Source: Cryptosporangium sp044454545 (GTDB lineage: Bacteria > Actinomycetota > Actinomycetes > Mycobacteriales > Cryptosporangiaceae). Taken from it: DNA of 64,000 nt. Position 1 is the stretch's first letter; every line of letters begins with the position of its first letter. Positions 41,112 to 49,249 of the stretch are shown here, in pieces. The notes beneath the pieces were generated by a model. That model was not told the origin of the DNA and ran no database searches. It was given only the letters and a program-made list of their open reading frames with translations. The position numbers and the translations under genes are program-made. The stretch spans positions 248,001 through 312,000 of the forward strand of contig NZ_JBITDV010000001.1 in NCBI RefSeq assembly GCF_044454545.1, written 5' to 3'.

Positions 41112-41519
41112 ACAGCCTCCGTGACGACGAGGTAGCTGGTCGGGAAGCAGGCAGCTCTGCCGGTCAAGTCAAATGACACCAGCCGTCCGTATATGGCGCC
41201 GTACTCAACCCTGGCGCGTCTCCCGAGCCGGCGCAGTAGGCGAGGGGGGTCATTCGGGGGTCACTTCGGGTATTCCCGTCCCGCGTCCGGGCCCGCGTTT
41301 CCCCACGATTACCCGGCAAGGCCGATCTATCGGACACCGGTGCGATTCGATCCGTGAGCCCGGAATGATCCTCTGCGGGCCTCGTACCTCCCTGTTGGTA
41401 GTCATTCGGTGATCCTCGGTGGTGTAGACGGGTACGCGGAGGGCTCCCGCGAAGAAACTTCAGTCGCGCGTCGGCCGTGACCCATTGGTAGCTATGCGGC
41501 ATTTAGGTAGCTTCTAGGG
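41112..41519. other. 408-base intergenic region with repeated motifs
   Basis: No convincing gene is present: the short reading frame at 41173-41412 has Arg/Pro-rich text without a ribosome site. Visible structure: TTGGTAG-Y-Y-AT-K-CGG occurs at 41395-41409 and 41485-41499; GTCATTCGG at 41249 and 41401; GGTAGCT at 41487 and 41506. It holds the promoters of the minus-strand dehydrogenase and the plus-strand EAL-HDOD gene. Confidence 0.55.
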
Positions 41520-42746
41520 GTGCTCAAGCAGTTCCCCGACGCCTCGGCGCCGCCACTGATCCACGTCGGCCGGCAGCCGATCTACAACCGCGGCGGAGAC
41601 GTCGTCGCCTACCAGCTCGTGTTCCGCGACACCGCCGAGGGCGGCGCCGACACCCGGGCCCGCACCGACGCGCTCACCCAGCTGATCGTCGCGGCGTTCA
41701 CCGAATTCGGCGTCGAGGAACTGGTGGGGGAGGCGGCGTGCTTCGTCACGGTCAACCGCGACTTCCTCGCCGGCGTGGTGCCGGTCCCGTTCGATCCCGG
41801 GCACACCGGGCTCTCGGTCAGCGCCGCGGTACGGGTCGACGACGAGGTCGCCGCCGGCGCCGCCGAGCTGGCCGGCCGCGGGTTCACGTTCGTGCTCGAC
41901 CCCGGCCTGGAGCTCGGCTCCCAGGAACGCCTGCTGCCGTTCGCCGGGTACGTGACGCTCGACCTGCGCGGTGCGTCGCGGCCGGCCGTCGAGGCGGCCC
42001 GGCGCACACTGCTGCCGTACGAGCACGTGCACGCGATCGCCGGGCACCTGACCACCGAGGAAGAGTTCCTCACCGCGAGCGAACTGGGGTTCGAGCTGTT
42101 CGCCGGCCCGGCCGTGGGCCGCGCGCACACGGTGTCACGACCCCGCCTGTCGAGCACCGCGGCTGCCCGGCTGCGCCTGATCGCGCTGCTCTCGGCCGAG
42201 GACGTGGCCGTCGACGAGGTGACCGCCGCGGTCTCCCAGGACCCCGCGGTCAGCTACCGGCTGCTGGCCGCGGCCGGAGCGGCCGCGTCCGGGCAGACCC
42301 GGGAGGTCGCCGGGCTGCGCGAGGCGGTCGTGCTGCTCGGCTTCAACCGGATCCAGGGCTGGGTGACGCTGATGCTGATCAGCGACGGCGCCGCACTCGA
42401 CGAGCACGTGGCGTCGCTGGTGCTCAGCCGGGCCCGGTTCTGCCAGGACCTCGCCGCGGTGTTCGGGGCCGGCCCGGACGCGGCGTTCACGGTCGGGCTG
42501 CTCGACGGATTGTCCGAGCAGCTGGGCCTGCCGATCGGCGCTCTCGTCGGGTCGCTGCCGCTGGCCCCGCCGCTGCGCGGTGCGCTCCTGTCCGGCGCCG
42601 GAACCCTCGGCCTGGTGCTGCGCATCGCCACCCGCTACGCCGACGGGGTGGTCGAGCGCCTGCCCGGGGTCTTGGGCCCGTCCGACCTGTCCCACGCCCA
42701 GTTCCATGCCCTGCGCTGGGCCAACCTCCTCCTAGCGTCCGCGTAG
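41520..42746 (+). CDS. EAL-HDOD signal transduction protein with degenerate EAL domain
   Basis: The 408-residue protein resembles YuxH-type proteins: an N-terminal EAL-like domain and a C-terminal HDOD domain. The EAL region starts HVGRQPIYNRGGDVVAYQLVFRD, where the usual E-A/V-L (YELLFR in YuxH) reads YQL; the metal Glu is Gln. Further metal/catalytic residues are not evident. It therefore probably binds rather than cleaves cyclic-di-GMP, or binds nothing. The HDOD part has SQDPAVSYRLLAAAG and REAVVLLGFNRIQGWVTLML. GTG start. It converges with helR, overlapping by 15 bases. Confidence 0.87.
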   Translation: MLKQFPDASAPPLIHVGRQPIYNRGGDVVAYQLVFRDTAEGGADTRARTDALTQLIVAAFTEFGVEELVGEAACFVTVNRDFLAGVVPVPFDPGHTGLSVSAAVRVDDEVAAGAAELAGRGFTFVLDPGLELGSQERLLPFAGYVTLDLRGASRPAVEAARRTLLPYEHVHAIAGHLTTEEEFLTASELGFELFAGPAVGRAHTVSRPRLSSTAAARLRLIALLSAEDVAVDEVTAAVSQDPAVSYRLLAAAGAAASGQTREVAGLREAVVLLGFNRIQGWVTLMLISDGAALDEHVASLVLSRARFCQDLAAVFGAGPDAAFTVGLLDGLSEQLGLPIGALVGSLPLAPPLRGALLSGAGTLGLVLRIATRYADGVVERLPGVLGPSDLSHAQFHALRWANLLLASA

Positions 42747-45119
42747 CCCGGCGTCGCGCAGTTCGGGCGGGAGCGCTCCCGGGTGCAGGATCCCGAGACG
42801 CTGGGTGGCCCGGGTCAGCGCCACGTACAGATCGTTGCGGCCCCGCGGGGACGCGGCGATCAGGCCCGCCGGATCCACCACCAGGACGACGTCGAACTCC
42901 AGGCCCTTCGCCTGCGCCGCCCCGAGCACCACCGCCCGCTCGGTCAGGTCCGGTGCGTCACCCGAGGACGCCTCGGGCAGCGCCTTCGCGACCACGTCGG
43001 CCAGCGCGTCCGGCGTGATCACGGCCAGCCGCCCGGACCCGAGCCCGGCCAGTTGCTCGCGGGCCACCGACGCGACCTCCGCGGCCAGCGCCGCGGCCGG
43101 CACCGGGCGGTGCCACGGCGCCTCGCCGGTCTCGCGCACCGACGACGGCGGCTCCGCGTCCACGTCCAGCGTCGCCAGCAGCGGCTCCGTGACCCGCATG
43201 ATCTCGGCCGGGGTGCGGTAGTTCACCGACAGCCGGCTCAGCCGCCAGCGGTCGCCCACGTAGGGCTCGAGCGCCTCGTCCCAGGAGCGCAGCCCGGCCG
43301 GGCTGGACGTCTGCGCGATGTCACCGACCAGCGTCATCGACCGGGTCGGGCAGCGGCGCATCAGCAGCCGCCACGCCATCGGTGAGAGCTCCTGCGCCTC
43401 GTCGACGATCACGTGCCCGAACGTCCAGGTCCGGTCGGCGGCGGCCCGCTCGGCGACCGTGCGGCCGTCGATGCTGCGGTGCCGCTCGGCCAGGCGCCGC
43501 GCGTCGAGCAGGTCACCGACGGTCAGCACCTCCTTGTCCTCGGTCTTCGAGCCGACCGCGACGTCCAGAACACCCTGCGCGTACGCGATCTCCTCGTCCC
43601 GGGCCCGGGCGGCCTGCGCCCGGGCGGCCCGGTCGTCGGCGCCGAGCCGATGCGCGGCCTCGTCCAGCAGCGGCACGTCGGCCACGCTCCACCCGCCGGG
43701 GTATCCCGGGCGGCCGGGCTCCCGGCGCAGCAGCGCCTGCTCGCCGGCCGTCAGCAGCCCCGCGGACGCGGTCTCCAGCCGGTCGGCGTGCGCGTACAGC
43801 TCCGCCAGCAGGCGGTGCGGCGTCAGGTGCGGCCAGAGCCGGTCGCAGGCGTCGGTCACCTGCTCGTCGGACTCCGCGACCGCGCGGTAGTCGACCGCGG
43901 TCTCGCCGTAGGCGTCGGTACCGCCGGCCTCGCCGAAGCCCAGTTTCTCCAGGTCCGCGGCCGCCGCCGCATCCAGGTCGGTGTCGCCGAGCAGCGTCGC
44001 GGTCTCGGCCTCCAGCCGGTCGGCCAGGCCTCTGGCCTGCGCCTCCAGCTGCCGCGCCACCTCCGCCACGACCAGCCGGACGAACGCCGGGCGGGCCTGG
44101 TTGTGCGGACGCCCGGTCGCCCGCGCCCGATCGGCCGCCGCCGTCCAGAACGCCGGTTCCAGCCGGACGACGTCGTCGCCGACGCGCACGTCGAACCCGG
44201 ATCCCTCCGGTGCCTGCCGGTCCCGGACCGCGGCCGCCACCAGACCGGCCATCCGCGCGCTGCCCTTGAGCGCGACGGTCGCGGCCGGCTCGTCGCGATC
44301 GGCGACCACCCCCGGGAACAGCTCGCCGACCGTCGACAGGAGCACGCTGGTCTCCCCGAGACCGGGCAGCACCTGCCCGATGTAGCGCAGGAACACCGGG
44401 TTCGGCCCGACGACCAGCACGCCGCGGGACGCGATCCGCCCCGAGTGGTACAGCAGGTACGCGGCTCGGTGCAGCGCCACCGCGGTCTTGCCGGTCCCCG
44501 GGCCGCCCTGGACGACCAGCACGCCCTGCGCGTCGCTGCGGATGATCGCGTCCTGCTCCGCCTGCAGCGTCGCGACGATGTCCTGCATCCGGCCGGTGCG
44601 CCCGGTGGTGACGGCCGCGAGCAGCGCCGCCGCGCCGGCGAGGTGCTCCCGGCCGGCGTCCGGCGCGCCGTCCAGGACCTCGTCGTCGAGCGACACCACC
44701 CGCCGGTCCCTGGTCCCGATGTGCCTGCGGCGGTGGACGCCTTCCGGCGCGGCACTCGTGGCGACGTAGAACGGGCGGGCGGCCGGGGCCCGCCAGTCGA
44801 GCAGCAGCGGGTCGGCGTCGGCGTCGGCGTCCGGGAGCCCGACCCGCCCGATGTAGTGGCGCACGCCGTCGGTGCGGTCGAGCCGGCCGAAACACAGGCC
44901 CTGCTCGGCGGCGTCGAGACGGCTCAGCCGCGCGGAGTACTCGGTGAACGTCGCGTCCCGCTCGCTGCGGGCCTGGGCGGTGCCGCCGGTCTGCGCGGCG
45001 ACGTCGGCCAGCCGGCGGCGGGTGGTGCCGCGCACGGCGTCGAGGCGGTCGTAGAGCCGGGTGAGGTGTTGCTGTTCGCCGGCCAGCTCGGACTGGGGGG
45101 CGGGGTCGGACGGGGTCAC
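42732..45119 (-). CDS. helR: HelD/HelR-type RNA polymerase recycling ATPase
   Basis: The 795-residue UvrD-like ATPase has a coiled-coil N-terminus (LTRLYDRLDAVRGTTRRRLAD). A domain with FGRLDRTDGVRHYIGRVGLP follows, then Walker A GGPGTGKTAVALHRAAYLLY (about residue 210). Later come VIVDEAQELSPMAWRLLMRR (motif II), SLSVNYRTPAEIM-like text and QAKGLEFDVVLVVDP (motif V/VI). HelD-family proteins enter RNA polymerase channels to free stalled or drug-bound enzyme, and HelR versions confer rifamycin tolerance in actinobacteria. The GTG has AGGTGG before it. I did not see a clear rifamycin-associated element upstream, so HelR versus general HelD is not settled. Confidence 0.9.
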   Translation of the reverse strand: MTPSDPAPQSELAGEQQHLTRLYDRLDAVRGTTRRRLADVAAQTGGTAQARSERDATFTEYSARLSRLDAAEQGLCFGRLDRTDGVRHYIGRVGLPDADADADPLLLDWRAPAARPFYVATSAAPEGVHRRRHIGTRDRRVVSLDDEVLDGAPDAGREHLAGAAALLAAVTTGRTGRMQDIVATLQAEQDAIIRSDAQGVLVVQGGPGTGKTAVALHRAAYLLYHSGRIASRGVLVVGPNPVFLRYIGQVLPGLGETSVLLSTVGELFPGVVADRDEPAATVALKGSARMAGLVAAAVRDRQAPEGSGFDVRVGDDVVRLEPAFWTAAADRARATGRPHNQARPAFVRLVVAEVARQLEAQARGLADRLEAETATLLGDTDLDAAAAADLEKLGFGEAGGTDAYGETAVDYRAVAESDEQVTDACDRLWPHLTPHRLLAELYAHADRLETASAGLLTAGEQALLRREPGRPGYPGGWSVADVPLLDEAAHRLGADDRAARAQAARARDEEIAYAQGVLDVAVGSKTEDKEVLTVGDLLDARRLAERHRSIDGRTVAERAAADRTWTFGHVIVDEAQELSPMAWRLLMRRCPTRSMTLVGDIAQTSSPAGLRSWDEALEPYVGDRWRLSRLSVNYRTPAEIMRVTEPLLATLDVDAEPPSSVRETGEAPWHRPVPAAALAAEVASVAREQLAGLGSGRLAVITPDALADVVAKALPEASSGDAPDLTERAVVLGAAQAKGLEFDVVLVVDPAGLIAASPRGRNDLYVALTRATQRLGILHPGALPPELRDAGLRGR

Positions 45120-45331
45120 AGTCCACCTTTGCGTCGTACGGACGAACCGGGCTACAGCCTGCGGGAGCCCAACACGCAATAACAGTCTTGTTCTTCCCGG
45201 GAACTCGTATCGGGCCGCTCCGGGCTTCCCGCCCGCACGGATCGGGGGCCCGGCGGTCCGCGGTCGCGCGGCCTAGGCTGGGTCCTGATCGGCCGGTCGG
45301 GCCGGTCGGGTACAACGGGGAGAAGGCGCGG

Positions 45332-45955
45332 ATGACCACCGTGTTCCGGCTGGATCGCGGCACGCACGAGCGGTACCTGCAGCTCGTCCGGTTCCACCAC
45401 GATTTCTTCGCCGGCGCCTGGGGCGACATCGCGCCGGTCGAATTCGCGGCGGTCGCCTGGCGGATCGCGGTGCCGCCGCTGGCGACCCCCGGCTACGTCC
45501 GCTGGCACCGGCGGGTGCTCTCGGCCGAGGTCGTCCGCAACCGCTGGGACGGGACGCTGATCGGCCGGGTCCAGGTGGTGACGCCGCCGCCGTTCGACAT
45601 CGGGACGCTGCCGCGGGTCACGTCCGACACGCCGCCGACCAGCCCGTTCGGTGACGATCACGTGAAGCAGGGTGAGGGGATCTGGCGGAACTGGGCGAAC
45701 ACGTTCGGCCAGTTCGTCGCGCCGACCGACCGTGACATCGCACGAGGCCCGTTCCTGCGGGCGAGCGCGCTGGTGGAGGCGCCGCTGCCGCTGGCGGGGC
45801 TGCCGGTGGCGCCGGACGGCCCGGTCGAGGGCTTCGAGGAGGACGCGGTGCGTGCGGTGACCGTGCTGGCCCGGGGCCTCGACCGCGTGCTGGCCCCGAT
45901 CGTCGCCGCGCTGGAGGCCTCCGGACCGGGTCTCCCGCTCGACCGCCCGTCCTGA
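45332..45955 (+). CDS. hypothetical protein, unknown family
   Basis: The 207-residue protein begins FRLDRGTHERYLQLVRFHHDFFAGAWG and contains VAWRIAVPPLATPGYVRWHRR. No Cys, signal peptide or membrane helix is seen. ATG 45332 follows GGGGAGAAGG. It is divergent from helR with 212 bases between starts. I do not recognise the family; no function is assigned. Confidence 0.7.
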   Translation: MTTVFRLDRGTHERYLQLVRFHHDFFAGAWGDIAPVEFAAVAWRIAVPPLATPGYVRWHRRVLSAEVVRNRWDGTLIGRVQVVTPPPFDIGTLPRVTSDTPPTSPFGDDHVKQGEGIWRNWANTFGQFVAPTDRDIARGPFLRASALVEAPLPLAGLPVAPDGPVEGFEEDAVRAVTVLARGLDRVLAPIVAALEASGPGLPLDRPS

Positions 45956-45996
45956 GGCGTTTCTCACGGCCGCCGGCCGTCGGAACCTAGACGCAA

Positions 45997-46011
45997 TAAC
46001 AAGCCCAGACG
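45997..46011 (+). repeat. short intergenic repeat, copy 1
   Basis: TAACAAGCCCAGACG. It matches copies at 52561-52575 and 53051-53065 except for one base (G for T). It is preceded by ACGCAATAACA, an 11-base string also found at 45174-45184. It lies between the converging ends of the 45332 gene and the HDOD regulator, so it is not a promoter here. Confidence 0.7.
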
Positions 46012-46024
46012 CACCGGATACGCC

Positions 46025-47167
46025 TCACGACGGAACACCGGCGTCCAGGACGGCGGCGGTGACGGCCTCCCAGGCCGCAGGTCCCTCGGCCGGCCGGCCC
46101 GCGGCGGCGTTCCGGGCGTAGGCGAGCAGACGCGCGGGCAGTTCGGCGTCCGGGCCGGGGCCGGGCTGGGCCAGGATGATCCGCAAGACCTCGTCGGCGA
46201 AGCCCCAGAGTGCGAGCAGGTAGGCGCTGGCCTGGGCGGTGGTGCATCCGAACGCGGCGACCTCGGCGGCGGCCCGGTCGGCGGCGCCGGAGCCGCAGGT
46301 GTGGCGGAGCGCGGCCCAGCCGTCCGGGCGGGCGGTGATCTGGGCCAGCAGGCCGATGTCGTGCAGTACCGCGGCGAGGAACAGCGCGCTGGTCGCGGCC
46401 CGGTCGAGGCTTTCGGCTCCGGCCAGGCGGCGGGCCAGCGCGGCCGTGAGCAGGCTGTGCGCGGTGAGCCGGTCCAGGTCGAATCCGGGCGGGAGTGGCG
46501 CGGTGGTGCGGTAGGCGGCGCCGGCCAGCGCGAGCGCCTGGATGCTGTCGACGCCGAGCAGCACGACGGCCTCCGCGAGCGTCACGACCTCGTTGGGCGG
46601 GCAGAACAGCCCGGAGTTGACGAGTTTCAGCACGTCGGCGGCGGTGGTGAGATCGCGTGCGAGCACGGCGGCGAGGTCGGCGGCGGTGCAGCCGGGCCGG
46701 GCGGCGGCGTCGGCCAGCTCGGTGTAGACGGTGGGGGCGCTCGGGAGCGACCGGGCCGAGCCGAGGAACGAGGAGATCGCGCCGCCGACCTTCTCGCGGG
46801 CGGTGGCGACCTCGTCGATGGCCGTGATCAGGGCGTCCGGGCGGCAGGGCTTGAGCAGGAACCGGTGGGCGACCGCGAGGACGGAGAGCAGCGCGGTGCG
46901 GTCGGTGCTGCCGGAGAGCGCGATGCGGGCGGTAGCGGGTGAGTGGTCGCGCGCGGTGCCGAGGAGCCGGAGGCCGTCGAGGCCGGGTCCGGCGGCGTCG
47001 CAGACGAAGACGTCGATCGGCGCGCCGGTCCGCAGGTGCGCGAGGCAGTCGCCGGCGGTGGCGGCGAACTCGAGGGTCCAGTCGGGCCGGGCGCTGCGGA
47101 GCAGGCGGCGGAGCGCGGCCAGGGCGTTCGGTTCGTCGTCGGCGCACAGCACCCGCAACCCTGGCAC
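46025..47167 (-). CDS. receiver-HDOD response regulator
   Basis: 380 residues: an N-terminal receiver (LCADDEPNALAALRRLLR, phospho-Asp in VFVCDAAGPGLDG, FLLKPCRPDAL with the conserved Lys-Pro) joined to a C-terminal HDOD domain. The HDOD part has LAAVLARDLTTAADVLKLVN, EAVVLLGVDSIQALALAG and VLHDIGLLAQITARP. The HD residues (LHDIGL) remain but HDOD domains are not phosphodiesterases. It is closely similar in layout to the 57125 protein, sharing FLLKPCRP, AVVLLG and IQALALA. It is divergent from the 47247 gene with 79 bases between starts. GTG 47167 follows AGGGAGGACCG. Confidence 0.9.
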   Translation of the reverse strand: MPGLRVLCADDEPNALAALRRLLRSARPDWTLEFAATAGDCLAHLRTGAPIDVFVCDAAGPGLDGLRLLGTARDHSPATARIALSGSTDRTALLSVLAVAHRFLLKPCRPDALITAIDEVATAREKVGGAISSFLGSARSLPSAPTVYTELADAAARPGCTAADLAAVLARDLTTAADVLKLVNSGLFCPPNEVVTLAEAVVLLGVDSIQALALAGAAYRTTAPLPPGFDLDRLTAHSLLTAALARRLAGAESLDRAATSALFLAAVLHDIGLLAQITARPDGWAALRHTCGSGAADRAAAEVAAFGCTTAQASAYLLALWGFADEVLRIILAQPGPGPDAELPARLLAYARNAAAGRPAEGPAAWEAVTAAVLDAGVPS

Positions 47168-47246
47168 CGGTCCTCCCTGAACGTCTCTCCGCTAAGATAA
47201 TGCCTAATCGGGCAATACCGGCATTCGGCTCGTATCGGGGGGCGCG

Positions 47247-48407
47247 GTGGCCGAGCGGATCCTGCTGGTGGACGACGAGCCGGGAGTGCTGGACGGGCTC
47301 CGCCGGACGCTGGCCGCCAAGTACGTGGTCGAGGCGGTGCTGTCCCCGGTCGAGGCGCTCAAGAAGCTCGAGCACAGCCGTGGGGGATCGAACCCGTTCG
47401 CCGTGATCGTCTCGGACATGATGATGCCGGAGATGAACGGCGCCGAGTTCCTGGCCGAGGCGGCCGGGATCAGTCCCCGGGCGGTCCTGCTCCTGCTCTC
47501 CGGCAAGGCCGACATGCGCTCGACGATCGCGGCGGTCAACACCGGGCGTCTGTTCCGGTTCATCGCGAAGCCGTGCAGCCCTCGTGACCTGCAGAAAGCC
47601 ATCGACGACGCGCTGGCGGCGTACCACGCGTCGAAAGGCGAGAGCGACCTGCTGGAGAAGACGCTGTCCGGCTCGGTGAAGGTGCTCGCGCAGGCGCTCG
47701 CGATGGCCAGCCCGGAGATCGGTGGCCGGACGAACAGCGTGATCGACCTGGTCGGCGGCGCGGCCCGGATGCTCGGGCAGAGCCACAGCTGGGAGCTGCG
47801 CATGGCCGCACGGCTGAGCCAGCTCGGGCTGGTGTCGATCCCGCCCGAGGTCCTGCACCGGGTCGAGGGCGGCATCGAGGGCAGTCCGGGGGAGAAGGCG
47901 ATGTACCGGGAGCATCCGGCGGTCGCGAAGGACCTGCTGGCCGACGTCCCGATGCTCGAGCGGGTCGCCGCCTGGATCGGGGGTCAGGTGTCGGACGCGA
48001 CCGCGCCCCCACCGAAGCCGGAGCCGGACCCCGACCAGAGGGCCGAGCTGCAGCGCCAGATCTTCACCTGCGCGACGGAGTTCCTGGCGGCGAAGGACAT
48101 CGGCGAGTGGCCGCCGGAGTGCGCGGCGCGGCTGACCGCCGGGGGGCGCTACCGGACGGACGTGATCCAGGCGGTGCTGAAGACCGCCCAGGAGCGCGAC
48201 AAGGCGCCGGACGCGGTGTCGGTGACGATCAACCAGCTCAAGGTCGGGATGCGGTTCGTCCGGGACGTGAAGGCCACGACCGGGGCGACGCTGGTCCGCA
48301 AGGGCGACACGGTCACCGACGCGGTCCGGGTGCGGCTGCAGAACTTCCGGACCTACGTCGGGGTGATCGAGCCGCTGCGCGTGTCACCGGTCAAGGAGAC
48401 GTTCTAG
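47247..48407 (+). CDS. receiver-HD-GYP-like response regulator with degenerate HD site
   Basis: The 386-residue protein has a receiver (ILLVDDEPGVLDGLRRTL; phospho-Asp in VIVSDMMMPEMNG; FIAKPCSP). An HD-GYP-like domain follows, in which the usual LHDIGK reads LSQLGL (about residue 191) and no GYP motif is seen. It therefore probably lacks phosphodiesterase activity. The C-terminal about 55 residues have QLKVGMRFVRDVKATTGATL, the appended domain of RpfG-like proteins. Its paralogue is the 54219 gene. It is divergent from the HDOD regulator and may act with it as sensor-output partners. Confidence 0.89.
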   Translation: MAERILLVDDEPGVLDGLRRTLAAKYVVEAVLSPVEALKKLEHSRGGSNPFAVIVSDMMMPEMNGAEFLAEAAGISPRAVLLLLSGKADMRSTIAAVNTGRLFRFIAKPCSPRDLQKAIDDALAAYHASKGESDLLEKTLSGSVKVLAQALAMASPEIGGRTNSVIDLVGGAARMLGQSHSWELRMAARLSQLGLVSIPPEVLHRVEGGIEGSPGEKAMYREHPAVAKDLLADVPMLERVAAWIGGQVSDATAPPPKPEPDPDQRAELQRQIFTCATEFLAAKDIGEWPPECAARLTAGGRYRTDVIQAVLKTAQERDKAPDAVSVTINQLKVGMRFVRDVKATTGATLVRKGDTVTDAVRVRLQNFRTYVGVIEPLRVSPVKETF

Positions 48408-48412
48408 ACCCG

Positions 48413-49249
48413 TCAGAGCCAGTGGCCCGGCCGGTCCAGGTGGGACGGCAGCGCGGTCCCGAGGTCGCCGCGGGCGGCGGCGAGCTGGGGCGGGACGAGG
48501 AACAGCGCACCGGACAGGTCGGCGCCACGCAGGTCGGCGTCGCGCAGATCGGCTCCGGTGAAGTCGGCCGCCCGCAGGTCGGCGCCCCGCAGCGAGGCCC
48601 GGATCAGGTAGGCGCCGCGGAAACTCGCCCCGCGCAGCGTGCGGCCACCGAGGTCCGCGCCGATCAGGTCGGCCCCCGCGTGGTCGGCGAGCCGGGCCGG
48701 TGCACCCCGGCGTCCGGACCGCCGGCCGCCGGCCGAGGCCTCGCGTTCCCGCGTGCTCGCCCGGCGCAGCAGCGGCACGACCGCGGCCCGGTGCGCGTCG
48801 ACGTCCAGGGCCCGCAGCTCCTCGGCCGGTGCGTCGGCCAGTGCCCGGGTCCGGGCCAGCGCGTCGGTCAGGCCGGCGCGGACCGGCGCGACCGTCCGGA
48901 ACGTGAGCGCCTCCTGCAGGTACCAGCGCAGCTCGAACAATTGCCGCACCAGCGGGAACACCGCGAACATCGGCTCGGCGACCGGCGGGCCCTCTCGCCA
49001 CGTGCGCCCGCCGAACGTGTGCTGGGTGACGTGCTGCCCGGCGCCGAGGCAGTCGAACACCGTGCACCCGGCGAACCCCGACGGCCGGAGCCGGTCGTGG
49101 ATGCCGCAGCCGAAGTCCTCCCGCAGGTTCAGGCAGGGACGCCCGGCCGGTTTGTCGAGCGCGAAGTCCGACGAGGCGGCGAACGGCAGCGCGACGCAGC
49201 AGAGCGCCGCGCACTGCCCGCAGTCGGGGCGCAGGTCGGAGGTGATCAC
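48413..49249 (-). CDS. YkgJ-like Cys-cluster/pentapeptide-repeat fusion protein
   Basis: 278 residues. The N-terminal 110 residues have DCGQCAALCC (C-x-x-C-x-x-x-C-C), then RPCLNLREDFGCGIHDRLRP and FAGCTVFDCL. These resemble YkgJ/UPF0153-type proteins that chelate Zn or Fe. The C-terminal part is a pentapeptide-repeat helix: ADLIGADLGGRTLRGASF then LRGADLRAADFTGADLRD. Such repeats can mimic DNA or scaffold proteins. It overlaps the SARP gene by 4 bases (GTGA) and so is its co-translated partner. Start is the GTG at 49249; a longer version would overlap the SARP gene. Confidence 0.8.
   Translation of the reverse strand: MITSDLRPDCGQCAALCCVALPFAASSDFALDKPAGRPCLNLREDFGCGIHDRLRPSGFAGCTVFDCLGAGQHVTQHTFGGRTWREGPPVAEPMFAVFPLVRQLFELRWYLQEALTFRTVAPVRAGLTDALARTRALADAPAEELRALDVDAHRAAVVPLLRRASTREREASAGGRRSGRRGAPARLADHAGADLIGADLGGRTLRGASFRGAYLIRASLRGADLRAADFTGADLRDADLRGADLSGALFLVPPQLAAARGDLGTALPSHLDRPGHWL

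Noticed and set aside
41173..41412. A 79-residue frame in the long gap.
   Set aside because: No ribosome site, no recognisable family, Arg/Pro-rich composition; treated as intergenic.
45174..45197. Rifamycin-associated element upstream of the helR-like gene.
   Set aside because: Only an AACA-GTCT-TGTT inverted repeat is visible; it does not match the expected longer palindrome, so no claim is made.
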